This document shows, piece by piece, positions 1-8,353 of a DNA stretch of 64,000 nucleotides (the stretch's first letter is position 1; each line of letters opens with the position of its first letter). Where the stretch lies: the NCBI GenBank assembly GCA_964532595.1, contig CAZHIQ010000014.1:17548-81547 (forward strand), in the 5' to 3' direction. The DNA comes from Chryseosolibacter sp964532595. Its GTDB lineage: Bacteria; Bacteroidota; Bacteroidia; Cytophagales; Cyclobacteriaceae. A model generated the notes under the pieces. It worked only from the letters and a program-made list of their open reading frames with translations, searched no databases and was not told the DNA's origin. A program made the translations under genes and the position numbers.

Positions 1-1362
1 GGCCCCCAAATCAATTTCCAGAATCGTACCATGAACTCTGCGCTGAAGTCGGCTTACGATCCGTTCGAAAGCAAATGTTCGGGCTCCTTTTACCAGGATA
101 ACTTCGTCATGTAGTTGGCTAAAGTTGAAGGTGTTGAGAAAATCGGTGGTCGAGGGAAACACCGCCGTGCCGGGAGGTAGTAAGTGGCGGTTTTCAAAAA
201 GAACGGGCCCGATGCCAATCAGGTGATCGACTCCTTTTGTCATCGCCCCGATTTGTCCAACCCAGTCGTCGTCAGGAAGTCCGGACTGAAGTACGTCGGA
301 AAGAATGACGCGCTTGATCGGTTTCTGGCGCTGATGGCCAAGGAAGTCGAGACTTAACTGCAGACCCGCCAGGTCATTGTTATAGGTATCGTCTATGATC
401 TGGCAATTCTGAATTCCTTCCTTGAGTTCCAGTCGCATGGGTATTGCACGCAGTTGCGTGATGCGCGCGGCAATGTCGGCGCCCTTGTATCCGAGCACAA
501 GCATCGTAGCTACACAGTGCAACGCGTTCTCGACAGAAGCCTGATCCGAAAACGGAAGGTTCAGGTCAAATGTTTGCTCGTGCGTTGTAATGGTATAGGC
601 ATTCCCGTTACGACTAACGCGAATGTCGGCATCTGCGTTGAAGCCCCAGGAGGTAGCGCGAAGGGGAAGGCTGGAGATGACATTCTTAACCAGATCGTGG
701 TCATTGGAGTAAATGACTGGCGATTCTTCGTCAAATAGGTTCAGTTTTTCACGCACCTTTTCCTCCCGACCGGCAAAGCCCTCGTCGTGGGCGGAACCAA
801 TGTTGGTGAAAATGCCTAGCGTGGGTTGAATGATGGAACGAAGCTTTAACATCTCGCCCGTGGTCGAGATTCCAGCTTCGAAGATGCCGAGAGAGTGATG
901 CGATTGAATTTGCCAGACTGAAAGCGGAACACCGATTTGCGAGTTATAACTTCCCGGGTTCTTGGCGATGCGAAAATCCGGACTTAGCAGTTGGTATAGC
1001 CACTCCTTAATGATTGTCTTTCCGTTACTTCCTGTGACACCAATAACGGGAAAGTTGAATTTTGTCCGATGATGTGCGGCGACCTGTTGCAGCGCCGAAA
1101 CGGAACGTTCGACCTGTATGATCCAGGCCCCGGGCAAAGGGTTGACAGGAACCTCCTCTACAACAAACATTCGAACTCCTCGGTCGTAAACGCTCTTGAC
1201 AAATTGGTTTCCGTCGTGACGCTCTCCGCGGACAGCGAAGAATACAACGCCGGTGCTATCGGCCAGTTTCCTGCTGTCCGTAAGGAGGGTCAACACCGTA
1301 GTGTCTGCCCCCGACTGTATGACGAGTCCTGCTGTAATGGAGGGAAGTTCGGAAATCTGCAT
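1..1362 (-). CDS. murF: Bifunctional MurF / alanine racemase, 5' part
   Basis: Cytoplasmic peptidoglycan precursor enzyme. The MurF part adds D-Ala-D-Ala to UDP-MurNAc-tripeptide, and the Alr part would supply D-Ala. Read from ATG at 1362, the frame stays open for 454 codons to the window edge. I see the Mur ligase P-loop GVTGSNGKT, then the TNIGSAHDEGF region and DDTYNNDLAGLQ near the ligase C-terminal domain. The last visible residues are KGARTFAFERI followed by HGTILEIDLGA, the junction and first strand of an alanine racemase. This fusion is usual in Bacteroidota, so the protein probably continues for about 370 more residues outside the window. The PLP lysine of the racemase is not visible here. 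No strong promoter was recognised upstream. Confidence 0.93.
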   Translation of the reverse strand, partial: MQISELPSITAGLVIQSGADTTVLTLLTDSRKLADSTGVVFFAVRGERHDGNQFVKSVYDRGVRMFVVEEVPVNPLPGAWIIQVERSVSALQQVAAHHRTKFNFPVIGVTGSNGKTIIKEWLYQLLSPDFRIAKNPGSYNSQIGVPLSVWQIQSHHSLGIFEAGISTTGEMLKLRSIIQPTLGIFTNIGSAHDEGFAGREEKVREKLNLFDEESPVIYSNDHDLVKNVISSLPLRATSWGFNADADIRVSRNGNAYTITTHEQTFDLNLPFSDQASVENALHCVATMLVLGYKGADIAARITQLRAIPMRLELKEGIQNCQIIDDTYNNDLAGLQLSLDFLGHQRQKPIKRVILSDVLQSGLPDDDWVGQIGAMTKGVDHLIGIGPVLFENRHLLPPGTAVFPSTTDFLNTFNFSQLHDEVILVKGARTFAFERIVSRLQRRVHGTILEIDLGA

Positions 1363-1680
1363 GCCTCAGTGATATATGGTGACCCATCCGTGGTCAACAC
1401 CCGCATATTACAACGTTTTCGCGGTTGACAGTAGCTCGTGTACCGGAAACGCCCGCGCTTTGTTGTTTCCCTCACCTTTCGTTACGATCAATTTCTAAAA
1501 AATCATCTTTCGAAAGCTTGCACAAAACCAGCCAAACGACCCTAAAAACGGGAAGTGAAAGAAAATTCGACAGAAAAAATCAATTCTTTTTAGCGTCATC
1601 GATTGAAGTTCCGGTTTTATTTTGTAGTTTTCAGAAACAAAAAATTTAATACGGGAGTATCCAACTAACCGACGTATTTC
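1363..1680. other. Gene-free stretch between divergent genes
   Basis: About 318 bases between divergently transcribed murF-alr and a small exported protein. It is AT-rich near 1490-1650, with poly-A/poly-T tracts. A weak -7-like element (TATTTTG) lies near 1620 on the plus strand. The open frames through it are short and have no recognisable domains. I see no RNA gene. Confidence 0.5.
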
Positions 1681-2040
1681 ATGAAGCTGATCTGTTTTTG
1701 CGCCACTTTTCTTTTGTTGTCGCTTTTCAGCGCCCTGGAAACACGTGCGCAGGAAGCAGGTATGTCGGATTCGGAACTGACCTTGGACGTAACCTCTGCG
1801 GAGGAGGGATATACCGTTGCCGGCGAGGTTCGCTTTATTCCGCAGACGCCCGGGTACGTTACCGCTAAGGATTCTCTCATGCTTCAGATCAGCGATTTCC
1901 CCATGCAACGCGCTGCCCAGCGCCCCCCGCAGGATCGCTCAAACGAAAAGCAAAAAGCCAAAGACGACGACTCCATCCTCACATTTAACTTCCTGTACTA
2001 TATTATTCAGAAGTATAAACTTCAGGATATCATAGATTAA
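1681..2040 (+). CDS. Small exported protein, unknown function
   Basis: 119 residues. The N-terminus (about 22 residues, MKLICFCATFLLLSLFSALETRAQ) is a signal peptide, probably cleaved after Ala-Gln, so the protein is periplasmic or surface-exposed. The mature part has a short beta-rich stretch, then a charged low-complexity region (RPPQDRSNEKQKAKDDD) and an aromatic C-terminal helix (FNFLYYIIQKYKLQDIID). I do not recognise a family. The gene stands alone, separated by a promoter/operator from the downstream TonB receptor. The signal peptide supports it being a real gene. Confidence 0.65.
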   Translation: MKLICFCATFLLLSLFSALETRAQEAGMSDSELTLDVTSAEEGYTVAGEVRFIPQTPGYVTAKDSLMLQISDFPMQRAAQRPPQDRSNEKQKAKDDDSILTFNFLYYIIQKYKLQDIID

Positions 2041-2076
2041 CGTTCGCCCTCCCCTTTTACGGTGATTTTCCTTTCT

Positions 2077-2102
2077 TATATTTGCAACGGTGTTGCAAAT
2101 AT
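2077..2102 (+). promoter_or_regulatory. Promoter overlapped by palindromic metal-regulator-like operator
   Basis: TATATTTG at 2077-2084 fits the Bacteroidota -7 element TAnnTTTG. A perfect inverted repeat lies on top of it: ATATTTGCAAC (2078-2088), a 3-nt spacer GGT, and GTTGCAAATAT (2092-2102). The 11-bp arms fit a Fur/Zur-family dimer site, and bound protein would cover the -7 element and start site. Seen directly: the palindrome and its overlap with the -7 element. Inferred: the regulator identity, from the neighbouring TonB receptor and lipoprotein. Confidence 0.75.
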
Positions 2103-2104
2103 CC

Positions 2105-4483
2105 GTGGGAAAGCCAATTCTTTTGATTCTTTTTCTGGCGCTAGCCGGCGTGGCAAACGGGCAGGTATGCTCGGAATATCTCCATGGCCGCATCAGTGAC
2201 GAAACAGGCCAACCCCTCCCCCAGGCTGTCATCCAGATTGAACCTTCTTCGTACCGTTCCATTTCCGATGTGAATGGTCGCTTCAGCTTTTCTTCGCTCT
2301 GTCCCGGCGAATATCGCCTCACGGTGACTTACATGGGGTATGAATCGGCGTCCCGGCAAGTCCGCATTCCGCTTTCAGAAGAAGTTATTATCACGCTGCA
2401 GCCCTCGCGTACCGTGTTGAAAGATGTGGTTATCGAAGCCGGCGTTGGCGGGAGAAGTGTGACTCAAACTTCCGTATCCCTTGAGACGGAGGACCTGGAA
2501 GGGCTGCATGGCAAGCCTCTGGGGGAGTCACTCAAAGAAATACCCGGTGTCAGCGCCCTGCAGACGGGGCCATCAATCTTCAAACCTGTTATCGATGGCC
2601 TTCACAGCCAACGGATCCTCATTCTCAACAATGGCATTCGCCAGGAGGGGCAGCAGTGGGGCCTTGAACACGCCCCGGAGATAGATCCCTTTATCGCATC
2701 GCGCATAGAGGTCTTGAAGGGAGCGGAAGCCGTTCGCTATGGGTCAGCGGCGATGGGCGGAGTTATTATCATACAACCTCCGCCACTACATGAAACGGAA
2801 AAGACCGGAGGGGAAATCAACACTGGTTTCATGTCTAATAACCGCATGGGTATCTTGTCGGTGATGGTCGAAGGGACTTTCGCCCCGCAATCGCCCTGGA
2901 GCTGGCGACTCCAGGGGTCGTCGCGAAAAGGTGGCGACTACCATGCACCGTCCTATAACCTTTCGAACACGGGCCTCGAGGAATTTAACTTCTCCGGCGC
3001 GCTGGGTTTCGAAGATGATCGACGAGGATTTGAAGTCTACGCAAGCACGTTCAACACTGAGATTGGAATTCTCCGCGCTGCGCACACGGGCAATCTCAGT
3101 GACCTTGAAGAGTCAATCGAAAGCGGGCGACCCTGGTACGTTGAAGACTTTACCTTTGACATCGGCCATCCTAAACAAAGGACACATCATCACTTGCTTA
3201 AGCTCAGCGCCCACCAGCACTTCCCGGGGGTTGGTCGGGTGAGCGTTCTCTACGGGGGGCAATTCGACGTGCGGCGTGAATATGACATACGCCGCGCTGA
3301 TCGCGCCGGCCGGCCATCCGTGTCATTGAATCTGATCAGCCACGTACTGGATGTCTCTCTCGATCATGAACGACCTGCGCACACCGGAAGCCTCGGCATA
3401 AATGTATCGACCAAGTCGAACACGAATGATACGGAAGTCACCGGAGTGAGACCGTTGCTTCCTGATTACAGGCAGCTCTCGGCGGGAGTATTTTTTCATG
3501 AGAAAATAAGGCGTAACAAGTGGACGTTTGAGGCTGGCGCACGTTACGATTTTCAGTATCTGCAGGTGCTCACGTTTGAGCGCAATCAATTGATAAAACC
3601 GACTTTCAATTTCAATTACCTGTCGGGTACGCTTGGCGCAAGCATACTGTTCAATCCTCGCCTGCGCTTGTCATCGAATCTGGGAATGACCTCCAGACCA
3701 CCTCATGTCAGTGAGCTTTACAGCGAAGGGTTGCACCACGGGACGGCTTCTATCGAAGAAGGTCTCATGCGGCGCGAAGGAGAAGTCATCACAGATCAAT
3801 CATCGATTGATCTGGAGTTTTCCAGGAAGTGGGTGAACTCGTTGCAGTATACAGCTGAACGGATCACCGCCGACTTTTCTGTTTACTACAATGCCATCGA
3901 TAATTACGTGTTCATACATCCAGTCGGAACGCGCCAGACTATCCGAGGATACTTCCCGGTACTCCAGTACGATCAGACTGATGTTGTGCTGGCGGGGAGC
4001 GATCTGGCAGTGAAGGCCGATATAGGCAAGCGCTGGTCTGTTAACACCAAAATATCGTACGTGTACGCGAAGGATATCCTGAACGATGATGTAGTGATTT
4101 CTATCCCTCCGGCACAATGGGATAACGGCATTACCTATCGTCCCGGGTCAATAGGAAAACTGAATGAGTGCTTTATCGGAGTGAGCGTACCGATTACCTT
4201 TCGCCAACACCGGGCGCCCCGGGTAGTGGCGCCACAGGATATCGATGAGGGAAACTCCGGGAAGATATTTGATTTTACACAAGCTCCTCCGGGCTACACG
4301 CTCCTGAATGTACGCGCCGGCTTCAAGCTTCCTATTGGTGATCATACCCTCGGTGTAGCGCTGTCAGGAGAAAACCTGCTCAACACCTCTTACCGGAATT
4401 ACATGAACCGATTGCGCTATTTTGCCGACGACATTGGCTCAAACTTTATTCTTCGTTTGTCATATAATTTCTTGTCCCATTAA
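2105..4483 (+). CDS. TonB-dependent outer-membrane receptor (probable metal uptake)
   Basis: Outer-membrane gated barrel, about 792 residues. A signal peptide (GKPILLILFLALAGVANGQ) is followed by a carboxypeptidase-regulatory-like domain (HGRISDETGQPLPQA, about residues 25-105), a plug (SLKEIPGVSAL, RIEVLKGAEAVRYGS) and a barrel ending in an aromatic strand (ILRLSYNFLSH). I place the start at GTG 2105. The in-frame GTG at 2090 lies inside the palindrome and at about the transcription start expected from the -7 element. The lipoprotein gene follows after 2 bases, so the two form an operon. Plug and operator resemble zinc-type receptors such as ZnuD, but the substrate is inferred. No Shine-Dalgarno sequence is apparent. 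Confidence 0.9.
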   Translation: MGKPILLILFLALAGVANGQVCSEYLHGRISDETGQPLPQAVIQIEPSSYRSISDVNGRFSFSSLCPGEYRLTVTYMGYESASRQVRIPLSEEVIITLQPSRTVLKDVVIEAGVGGRSVTQTSVSLETEDLEGLHGKPLGESLKEIPGVSALQTGPSIFKPVIDGLHSQRILILNNGIRQEGQQWGLEHAPEIDPFIASRIEVLKGAEAVRYGSAAMGGVIIIQPPPLHETEKTGGEINTGFMSNNRMGILSVMVEGTFAPQSPWSWRLQGSSRKGGDYHAPSYNLSNTGLEEFNFSGALGFEDDRRGFEVYASTFNTEIGILRAAHTGNLSDLEESIESGRPWYVEDFTFDIGHPKQRTHHHLLKLSAHQHFPGVGRVSVLYGGQFDVRREYDIRRADRAGRPSVSLNLISHVLDVSLDHERPAHTGSLGINVSTKSNTNDTEVTGVRPLLPDYRQLSAGVFFHEKIRRNKWTFEAGARYDFQYLQVLTFERNQLIKPTFNFNYLSGTLGASILFNPRLRLSSNLGMTSRPPHVSELYSEGLHHGTASIEEGLMRREGEVITDQSSIDLEFSRKWVNSLQYTAERITADFSVYYNAIDNYVFIHPVGTRQTIRGYFPVLQYDQTDVVLAGSDLAVKADIGKRWSVNTKISYVYAKDILNDDVVISIPPAQWDNGITYRPGSIGKLNECFIGVSVPITFRQHRAPRVVAPQDIDEGNSGKIFDFTQAPPGYTLLNVRAGFKLPIGDHTLGVALSGENLLNTSYRNYMNRLRYFADDIGSNFILRLSYNFLSH

Positions 4484-4485
4484 CT

Positions 4486-5031
4486 ATGAAAATCTCCCGC
4501 ACTTTCTTTCCCATTCTTGTCGCTGCTTTTTCAGCAGGATGTGATAAAGACGATCCTAAGCCCGTAAATGAAGAGGAACTGATCACAACACTTACGGTGA
4601 TTCTTGAGACCGGGGAGCCCGAGGAAGGGGTTGTCCTGCGGTTCTTCGATGAAGATGGCGCGAGCGGAGGCATTGCTCCCATTGTGACTGTAGATGGTGC
4701 GTTGAAGGCAGGTCGGGAGTACGCCGCGGTGATAGAACTGCTTAACGAGACAACCGATCCGGCCGAAGACATTACGGCGGAAATTGCTGAGGAGGCGGAT
4801 GACCATTTGTTTTGTTTCTCGACGAGCGAGCACATCACCGTTTCCTACGATGATGAAGACAGTGAAGGTCGGCCTATCGGACTCGTCACCACGTGGTCGG
4901 TATCCAATGCAGGAGATGCTACGGTCACGATTAGGCTTCGCCATCAACACGGAACAAAAACAGGTGAATGCCCGGGTGGGGGCGACACTGACATTGAAGT
5001 GACGTTTGATCTGGTGATCGAGGAAGGGTAA
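4486..5031 (+). CDS. Lipoprotein partner of the TonB receptor
   Basis: 181 residues. The N-terminus MKISRTFFPILVAAFSAGC is a lipoprotein signal with the acylated Cys at about residue 19, followed by acidic residues (DKDDPKP) of the kind linked to surface export in Bacteroidota. The mature part looks like one beta-rich domain. Near the C-terminus is RLRHQHGTKTGEC then GGDTDIEVTFDLVIEEG, with His and Cys that could bind metal. It follows the receptor stop by 2 bases and so shares its operator. I know similar short lipoproteins beside TonB receptors in Bacteroidota, but their biochemical role is not settled. Metal capture or handover is inference. Confidence 0.75.
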   Translation: MKISRTFFPILVAAFSAGCDKDDPKPVNEEELITTLTVILETGEPEEGVVLRFFDEDGASGGIAPIVTVDGALKAGREYAAVIELLNETTDPAEDITAEIAEEADDHLFCFSTSEHITVSYDDEDSEGRPIGLVTTWSVSNAGDATVTIRLRHQHGTKTGECPGGGDTDIEVTFDLVIEEG

Positions 5032-5034
5032 CGG

Positions 5035-5772
5035 TTATTTCTGCGTGAGAAATTGTTCGACGTCTTTAAGGGAGAGTACTCCCTCGTAGAACGCCTTGCC
5101 GAAGATGACGGCAAAGATGCCCATCTCGTTCAACTTCTTGATGTCGTCAATTCCCCGTACTCCGCCGCTGGCAAGCACGCAGAGCTCGGGAAATGTGTCG
5201 CGTATTTCCTGGTAAAAGTCGAACGCCGGACCCTCCAGGACTCCGTCGCGTGAAACGTCTGTTGATTTGACATACTTCAGCCCGCGATTGTAGAAGTAGT
5301 CCAGGTGCTCCGACAGTGTGCGGTGGGCCCGGCGTTGCCAGCCACGGTAGAGGAGTTCCTGCGTTTCACGGTTGACAACATCGGCACCTAAGGTCATCTT
5401 TTCTCTTCCATAGGAAATAATCCATGAAGCGAAGAGCTCGGGATCGATTACGGCAATACTGGCTGCTGTGATGTAAGCTGCGCCATGCTCATAAGCGCGG
5501 GCGATATCACCATCGGTAGAGATGCCGCCGGTGAAATCCACTTTCAACTCAGTATGTCCCGCGATGGCTTCCAACACATGCCAGTTGACGGGACTGCCTT
5601 TCTCCGCTCCGTCCAGATCCACCAGATGGACCACCTCGATACCGTGGTCCTGAAAGCGACGGGCGAGGTCGAGGGGATTTTCGTCATAGGCCTTCTCGCT
5701 CGACTTATCGCCTTTCCGCATTTTGACAACCTTGCCCTGTCTTATCGCTATGGATGGAATAACCTGAATCAT
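5035..5772 (-). CDS. HisA-like TIM-barrel protein lacking first catalytic Asp
   Basis: 245 residues, full HisA length. HisA isomerises ProFAR to PRFAR in histidine synthesis. Conserved here: HLVDLDGAEKG, the phosphate loops DFTGGI and ASGGVRGIDD, STDVSRDG, and the second catalytic Asp (LGADVV, about residue 131). The first strand reads IPSIAIRQGK, where HisA normally has IPAIDL: the catalytic Asp is Ala9 (codon GCG). Both Asp residues are needed in studied HisA/PriA enzymes. The gene is alone, with no other his genes in the window, and converges on the lipoprotein gene with a 3-base gap. It may be a paralogue with a changed function or an alternative catalytic arrangement. Family assignment is firm; activity is uncertain. 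Confidence 0.82.
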   Translation of the reverse strand: MIQVIPSIAIRQGKVVKMRKGDKSSEKAYDENPLDLARRFQDHGIEVVHLVDLDGAEKGSPVNWHVLEAIAGHTELKVDFTGGISTDGDIARAYEHGAAYITAASIAVIDPELFASWIISYGREKMTLGADVVNRETQELLYRGWQRRAHRTLSEHLDYFYNRGLKYVKSTDVSRDGVLEGPAFDFYQEIRDTFPELCVLASGGVRGIDDIKKLNEMGIFAVIFGKAFYEGVLSLKDVEQFLTQK

Positions 5773-5934
5773 GTGGTATCTATATAGCTAAGTTACGATG
5801 CAAATCGGGAAACATCCACCTTTCAGGTGTAAAAGCGTTCGTTAACCGACAAAGCCTTGGTGTTCGTAGCGCGTATATTTATCCTTATTTTTGCTTATGC
5901 CACGCAGATGACATCGATCCTCAACCCCCGCTGT

Positions 5935-7533
5935 ATGAATGGAACTCTGAAACATCTGATTATTGTCTCGCTGCTCTTCCTGCTGATTCAACAAGAGGCC
6001 AAAGCACAAGCCAAGGTCCGAAAGCTCTCAACCATTATTAATCACCCTTCTCTCAATGTGCATGCACCTTTTATAAGCGCGGATGCGAACGCGATCATAT
6101 TCATATCCGACAATGCGGATGACTATGTCCTGACGCCATTCTACAGCCGAAGAGGTCGTGGAGATTGGAGCGAGCCAAAACCGCTCCCGCGCAACGTCCA
6201 TTCCAGACTCAACTTCTTGAGAGGGTATGGATTGAATGCTGATGGCAGTGAGTTATATGTCAGCACGATCAAGGGTCCCGGTGTTGGCGGATATGATATC
6301 TGGGTCAGTGAGTGGCGCGGGGCATGGGCGAACCCGGTCAACCTCGGCGCGCCTATAAACTCGAGAGCACACGAGGCCTGCCCCTCTGTTACGCCTGATG
6401 GAAAGACGATGTATTTCATGCGTTGCGATGCGATGAACCAGATGGAGGGCAAGAATTGCAGGATCATGCGTGTAGACAAGAAGCCCAACGGACAGTGGGG
6501 CGAGCCCACTGAACTACCGGAGCACATCAATACCGGCAATTCGCAGACGCCCCGAATCATGGCTGACGGTGAAACTCTGATCTTCTCTTCAGATGCCATT
6601 ACTCCGTCAAAAGGCGGGATGGACCTGTATATAACAAGGCTGAAGGACGGTAAGTGGTCACAGCCGGAGGCTCTCGACTTTTTCAATTCGGAAAAGAATG
6701 ACCAATACGTCAGTGTTGCGGCGCTGGGAAGATACTTACTGGCGGATGCAAAGGGCGAGCGGACCTATGATCTGGTCGAATACCTGATTCCTGAAGCCTT
6801 TCGGCCGAAGGGTCTAACGAAAATAGAAGGGAGAGTTGTTGATGAGAATGGCAGCCCCGTAATGGGTTATGTTTCGCTTGTTGATATTCGCACCGGCCAG
6901 CGGGAGTATAACGGTCGCGCTGAGCGCGACGGAACGTTTTCGCTGTACGCGGCCGAGGGCAGCGAATACGAGTTGGCGGTGGATCCTGAGTTTGAAGACC
7001 GCTCTTACTTTATCCAGCGGCTAAACCTGACAATTGAGCCTTTGCCGCAAATAGAAAGAATACACGCCGTGTTAAAGACTCTTCAACCGGGGGACAGTAT
7101 CTCTCTGACGACCGTGAACTTTGGCACATATGACAGCATTCTCGACACACAGAACGCTGGCAGGGAGCTGCAGCGACTTTCACGCTTATTGAAGGGAAGT
7201 CCCGACCTTATTTTTGAGATCCGTGTTTTGTTTCAGGGATATCGCTCCGACTCGGTACGTGTAGACCCCGATCTAACGGAGACGAAGGTTGACAGCGTTC
7301 GGGGAAAATACATCGATATCGACACGCTCGGTCAGCTCTTCGAACGCGACACGCTGATCGCACGTCAAACGTTTCATAACGACCGAACGATGGCGCAGGC
7401 GCGGGCTATTGCAACCTACCTGATCAGTCAGGGCGTGCCGGCGGAACGTCTTGCTCTTTCAGGGCGTGCTGTGCCTCTCCCGCCAACGGGCACAAGGCGT
7501 ACAACGGCTACCGTGCACGTGCTCAGAAACTAA
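5935..7533 (+). CDS. Exported PD40 beta-propeller protein with OmpA-like C-terminus
   Basis: About 532 residues from ATG 5935. That start is preferred over an upstream GTG because it opens a signal peptide (NGTLKHLIIVSLLFLLIQQEAKAQ). Residues about 30-290 contain PD40/TolB-like blades, for example ACPSVTPDGKTMYFMR and TPRIMADGETLIFSSD. A carboxypeptidase-regulatory-like module (KIEGRVVDENGSPVMGYVSL) follows, then a divergent OmpA-like domain (RAIATYLISQGVPAERLALSGRA) in the last 130 residues. The usual peptidoglycan-binding GHTD motif is replaced by QGYRSD, so wall binding is uncertain. The layout matches periplasmic envelope proteins common in Bacteroidota. The 3' end overlaps the convergent DUF2911 gene by 11 bases. 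Confidence 0.83.
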   Translation: MNGTLKHLIIVSLLFLLIQQEAKAQAKVRKLSTIINHPSLNVHAPFISADANAIIFISDNADDYVLTPFYSRRGRGDWSEPKPLPRNVHSRLNFLRGYGLNADGSELYVSTIKGPGVGGYDIWVSEWRGAWANPVNLGAPINSRAHEACPSVTPDGKTMYFMRCDAMNQMEGKNCRIMRVDKKPNGQWGEPTELPEHINTGNSQTPRIMADGETLIFSSDAITPSKGGMDLYITRLKDGKWSQPEALDFFNSEKNDQYVSVAALGRYLLADAKGERTYDLVEYLIPEAFRPKGLTKIEGRVVDENGSPVMGYVSLVDIRTGQREYNGRAERDGTFSLYAAEGSEYELAVDPEFEDRSYFIQRLNLTIEPLPQIERIHAVLKTLQPGDSISLTTVNFGTYDSILDTQNAGRELQRLSRLLKGSPDLIFEIRVLFQGYRSDSVRVDPDLTETKVDSVRGKYIDIDTLGQLFERDTLIARQTFHNDRTMAQARAIATYLISQGVPAERLALSGRAVPLPPTGTRRTTATVHVLRN

Positions 7534-8080
7534 ACGGCATCGACACCACTGTCTTGTCCCAGATCAGTACCATCTCCGCTTCGCTTCCGCCGGTCTTTTC
7601 GAAAGTGATGGTGAACTGTTCAAATACCTGGTCTTGCTTGACGGCATGAACATCAACTTCCAGAACATCGCGTTCCGGGTTTCGATTGGGCTTGCCCTCG
7701 GAGTTTACACCCCATTGACCGTGCTCTTCGTTGAAAATAATTGTCCACGTGTTTTCCCGTGGGATTGTCCACAGCGAGTATTTTCCCGCCTTCAGCGTAT
7801 GGCCTTCGATCTGCAGGTCTTCACTGGTTTCGAACGTCGTGGCTTCGTTGGCGCCTGTACGCCATACTTCGTTATAGGGAACCAGTTCGCCGAAAATTTC
7901 CCGTCCTTTTTTTGAAGGACGGTTGTAAAAAACCGTGATGGTCAGGCCCTGTTCGGTGAAAACAACACGTTCTTCCGGACTGAACGATTTTGCTTTTTTG
8001 ACCTGAAGGTATCCGATGAGGGCAACGGCGATGGCGATAATAGCAATCCCGATCAGGCTGAATATGAAAAACTTCCTCAT
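7523..8080 (-). CDS. DUF2911 family membrane-anchored protein
   Basis: 185 residues. One N-terminal transmembrane segment (FFIFSLIGIAIIAIAVALIGYL) anchors a periplasmic domain. That domain has the DUF2911 signatures ITVFYNRPSKKGREIFGELVPYNEVWRTGANEATTF (shown only in part by motif: YNRPSKKGR, VWRTGANEAT) and KAGKYSLWTIPRENTWTII. Members are frequent in Bacteroidota; their function is unknown. The domain spans about residues 35-180 and looks complete. It is transcribed alone, and its 3' end overlaps the convergent PD40 protein gene. Confidence 0.85.
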   Translation of the reverse strand: MRKFFIFSLIGIAIIAIAVALIGYLQVKKAKSFSPEERVVFTEQGLTITVFYNRPSKKGREIFGELVPYNEVWRTGANEATTFETSEDLQIEGHTLKAGKYSLWTIPRENTWTIIFNEEHGQWGVNSEGKPNRNPERDVLEVDVHAVKQDQVFEQFTITFEKTGGSEAEMVLIWDKTVVSMPFSF

Positions 8081-8209
8081 GTTAATTATTAATAAAAAAC
8101 AAGTGCCTGTGACAAAGACTGTTAACTTAGAAACAATTTCGTATTCATTCTATAAAATTATAAGGGAAGGGACTATTTTTACCGCTCCTGTACAAAACTC
8201 GTTTGAACT

Positions 8210-8332
8210 ATGGAATTTTCTTCGTGGTGGCCGTTTTATGTCGTGATTACGTTGTTCATTCTTGCCATTATCGCGCCCTGGGTTTGGCCGAATAAATCGG
8301 TGAGTGACAACAAGCATGACAACAAGTTCTAG
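8210..8332 (+). CDS. Small single-span membrane protein, 40 residues
   Basis: A short ORF: ATG at 8210, TAG ending at 8332. The product begins MEFSSWWPFYVVITLF, continues as a hydrophobic helix (ILAIIAPWVW) and ends with a polar tail (PNKSVSDNKHDNKF). This is a classic N-out or N-in single-span micropeptide. It sits in a 270-base gap between the divergent DUF2911 gene and the LOG-family gene, 21 bases before the latter, so the two could be co-transcribed. An AT-rich TATTTTTACC at about 8174 may be a -7 element. No Shine-Dalgarno sequence. Support is composition and context only; function unknown. Confidence 0.5.
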   Translation: MEFSSWWPFYVVITLFILAIIAPWVWPNKSVSDNKHDNKF

Positions 8333-8353
8333 TTCATTTCCTGAACATAACGA

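Noticed and set aside
1425..1649. 74-residue plus-strand frame in the gap after murF-alr
   Set aside because: No domain, signal peptide or promoter, and its Ser/Lys-rich composition follows from local A/T tracts.
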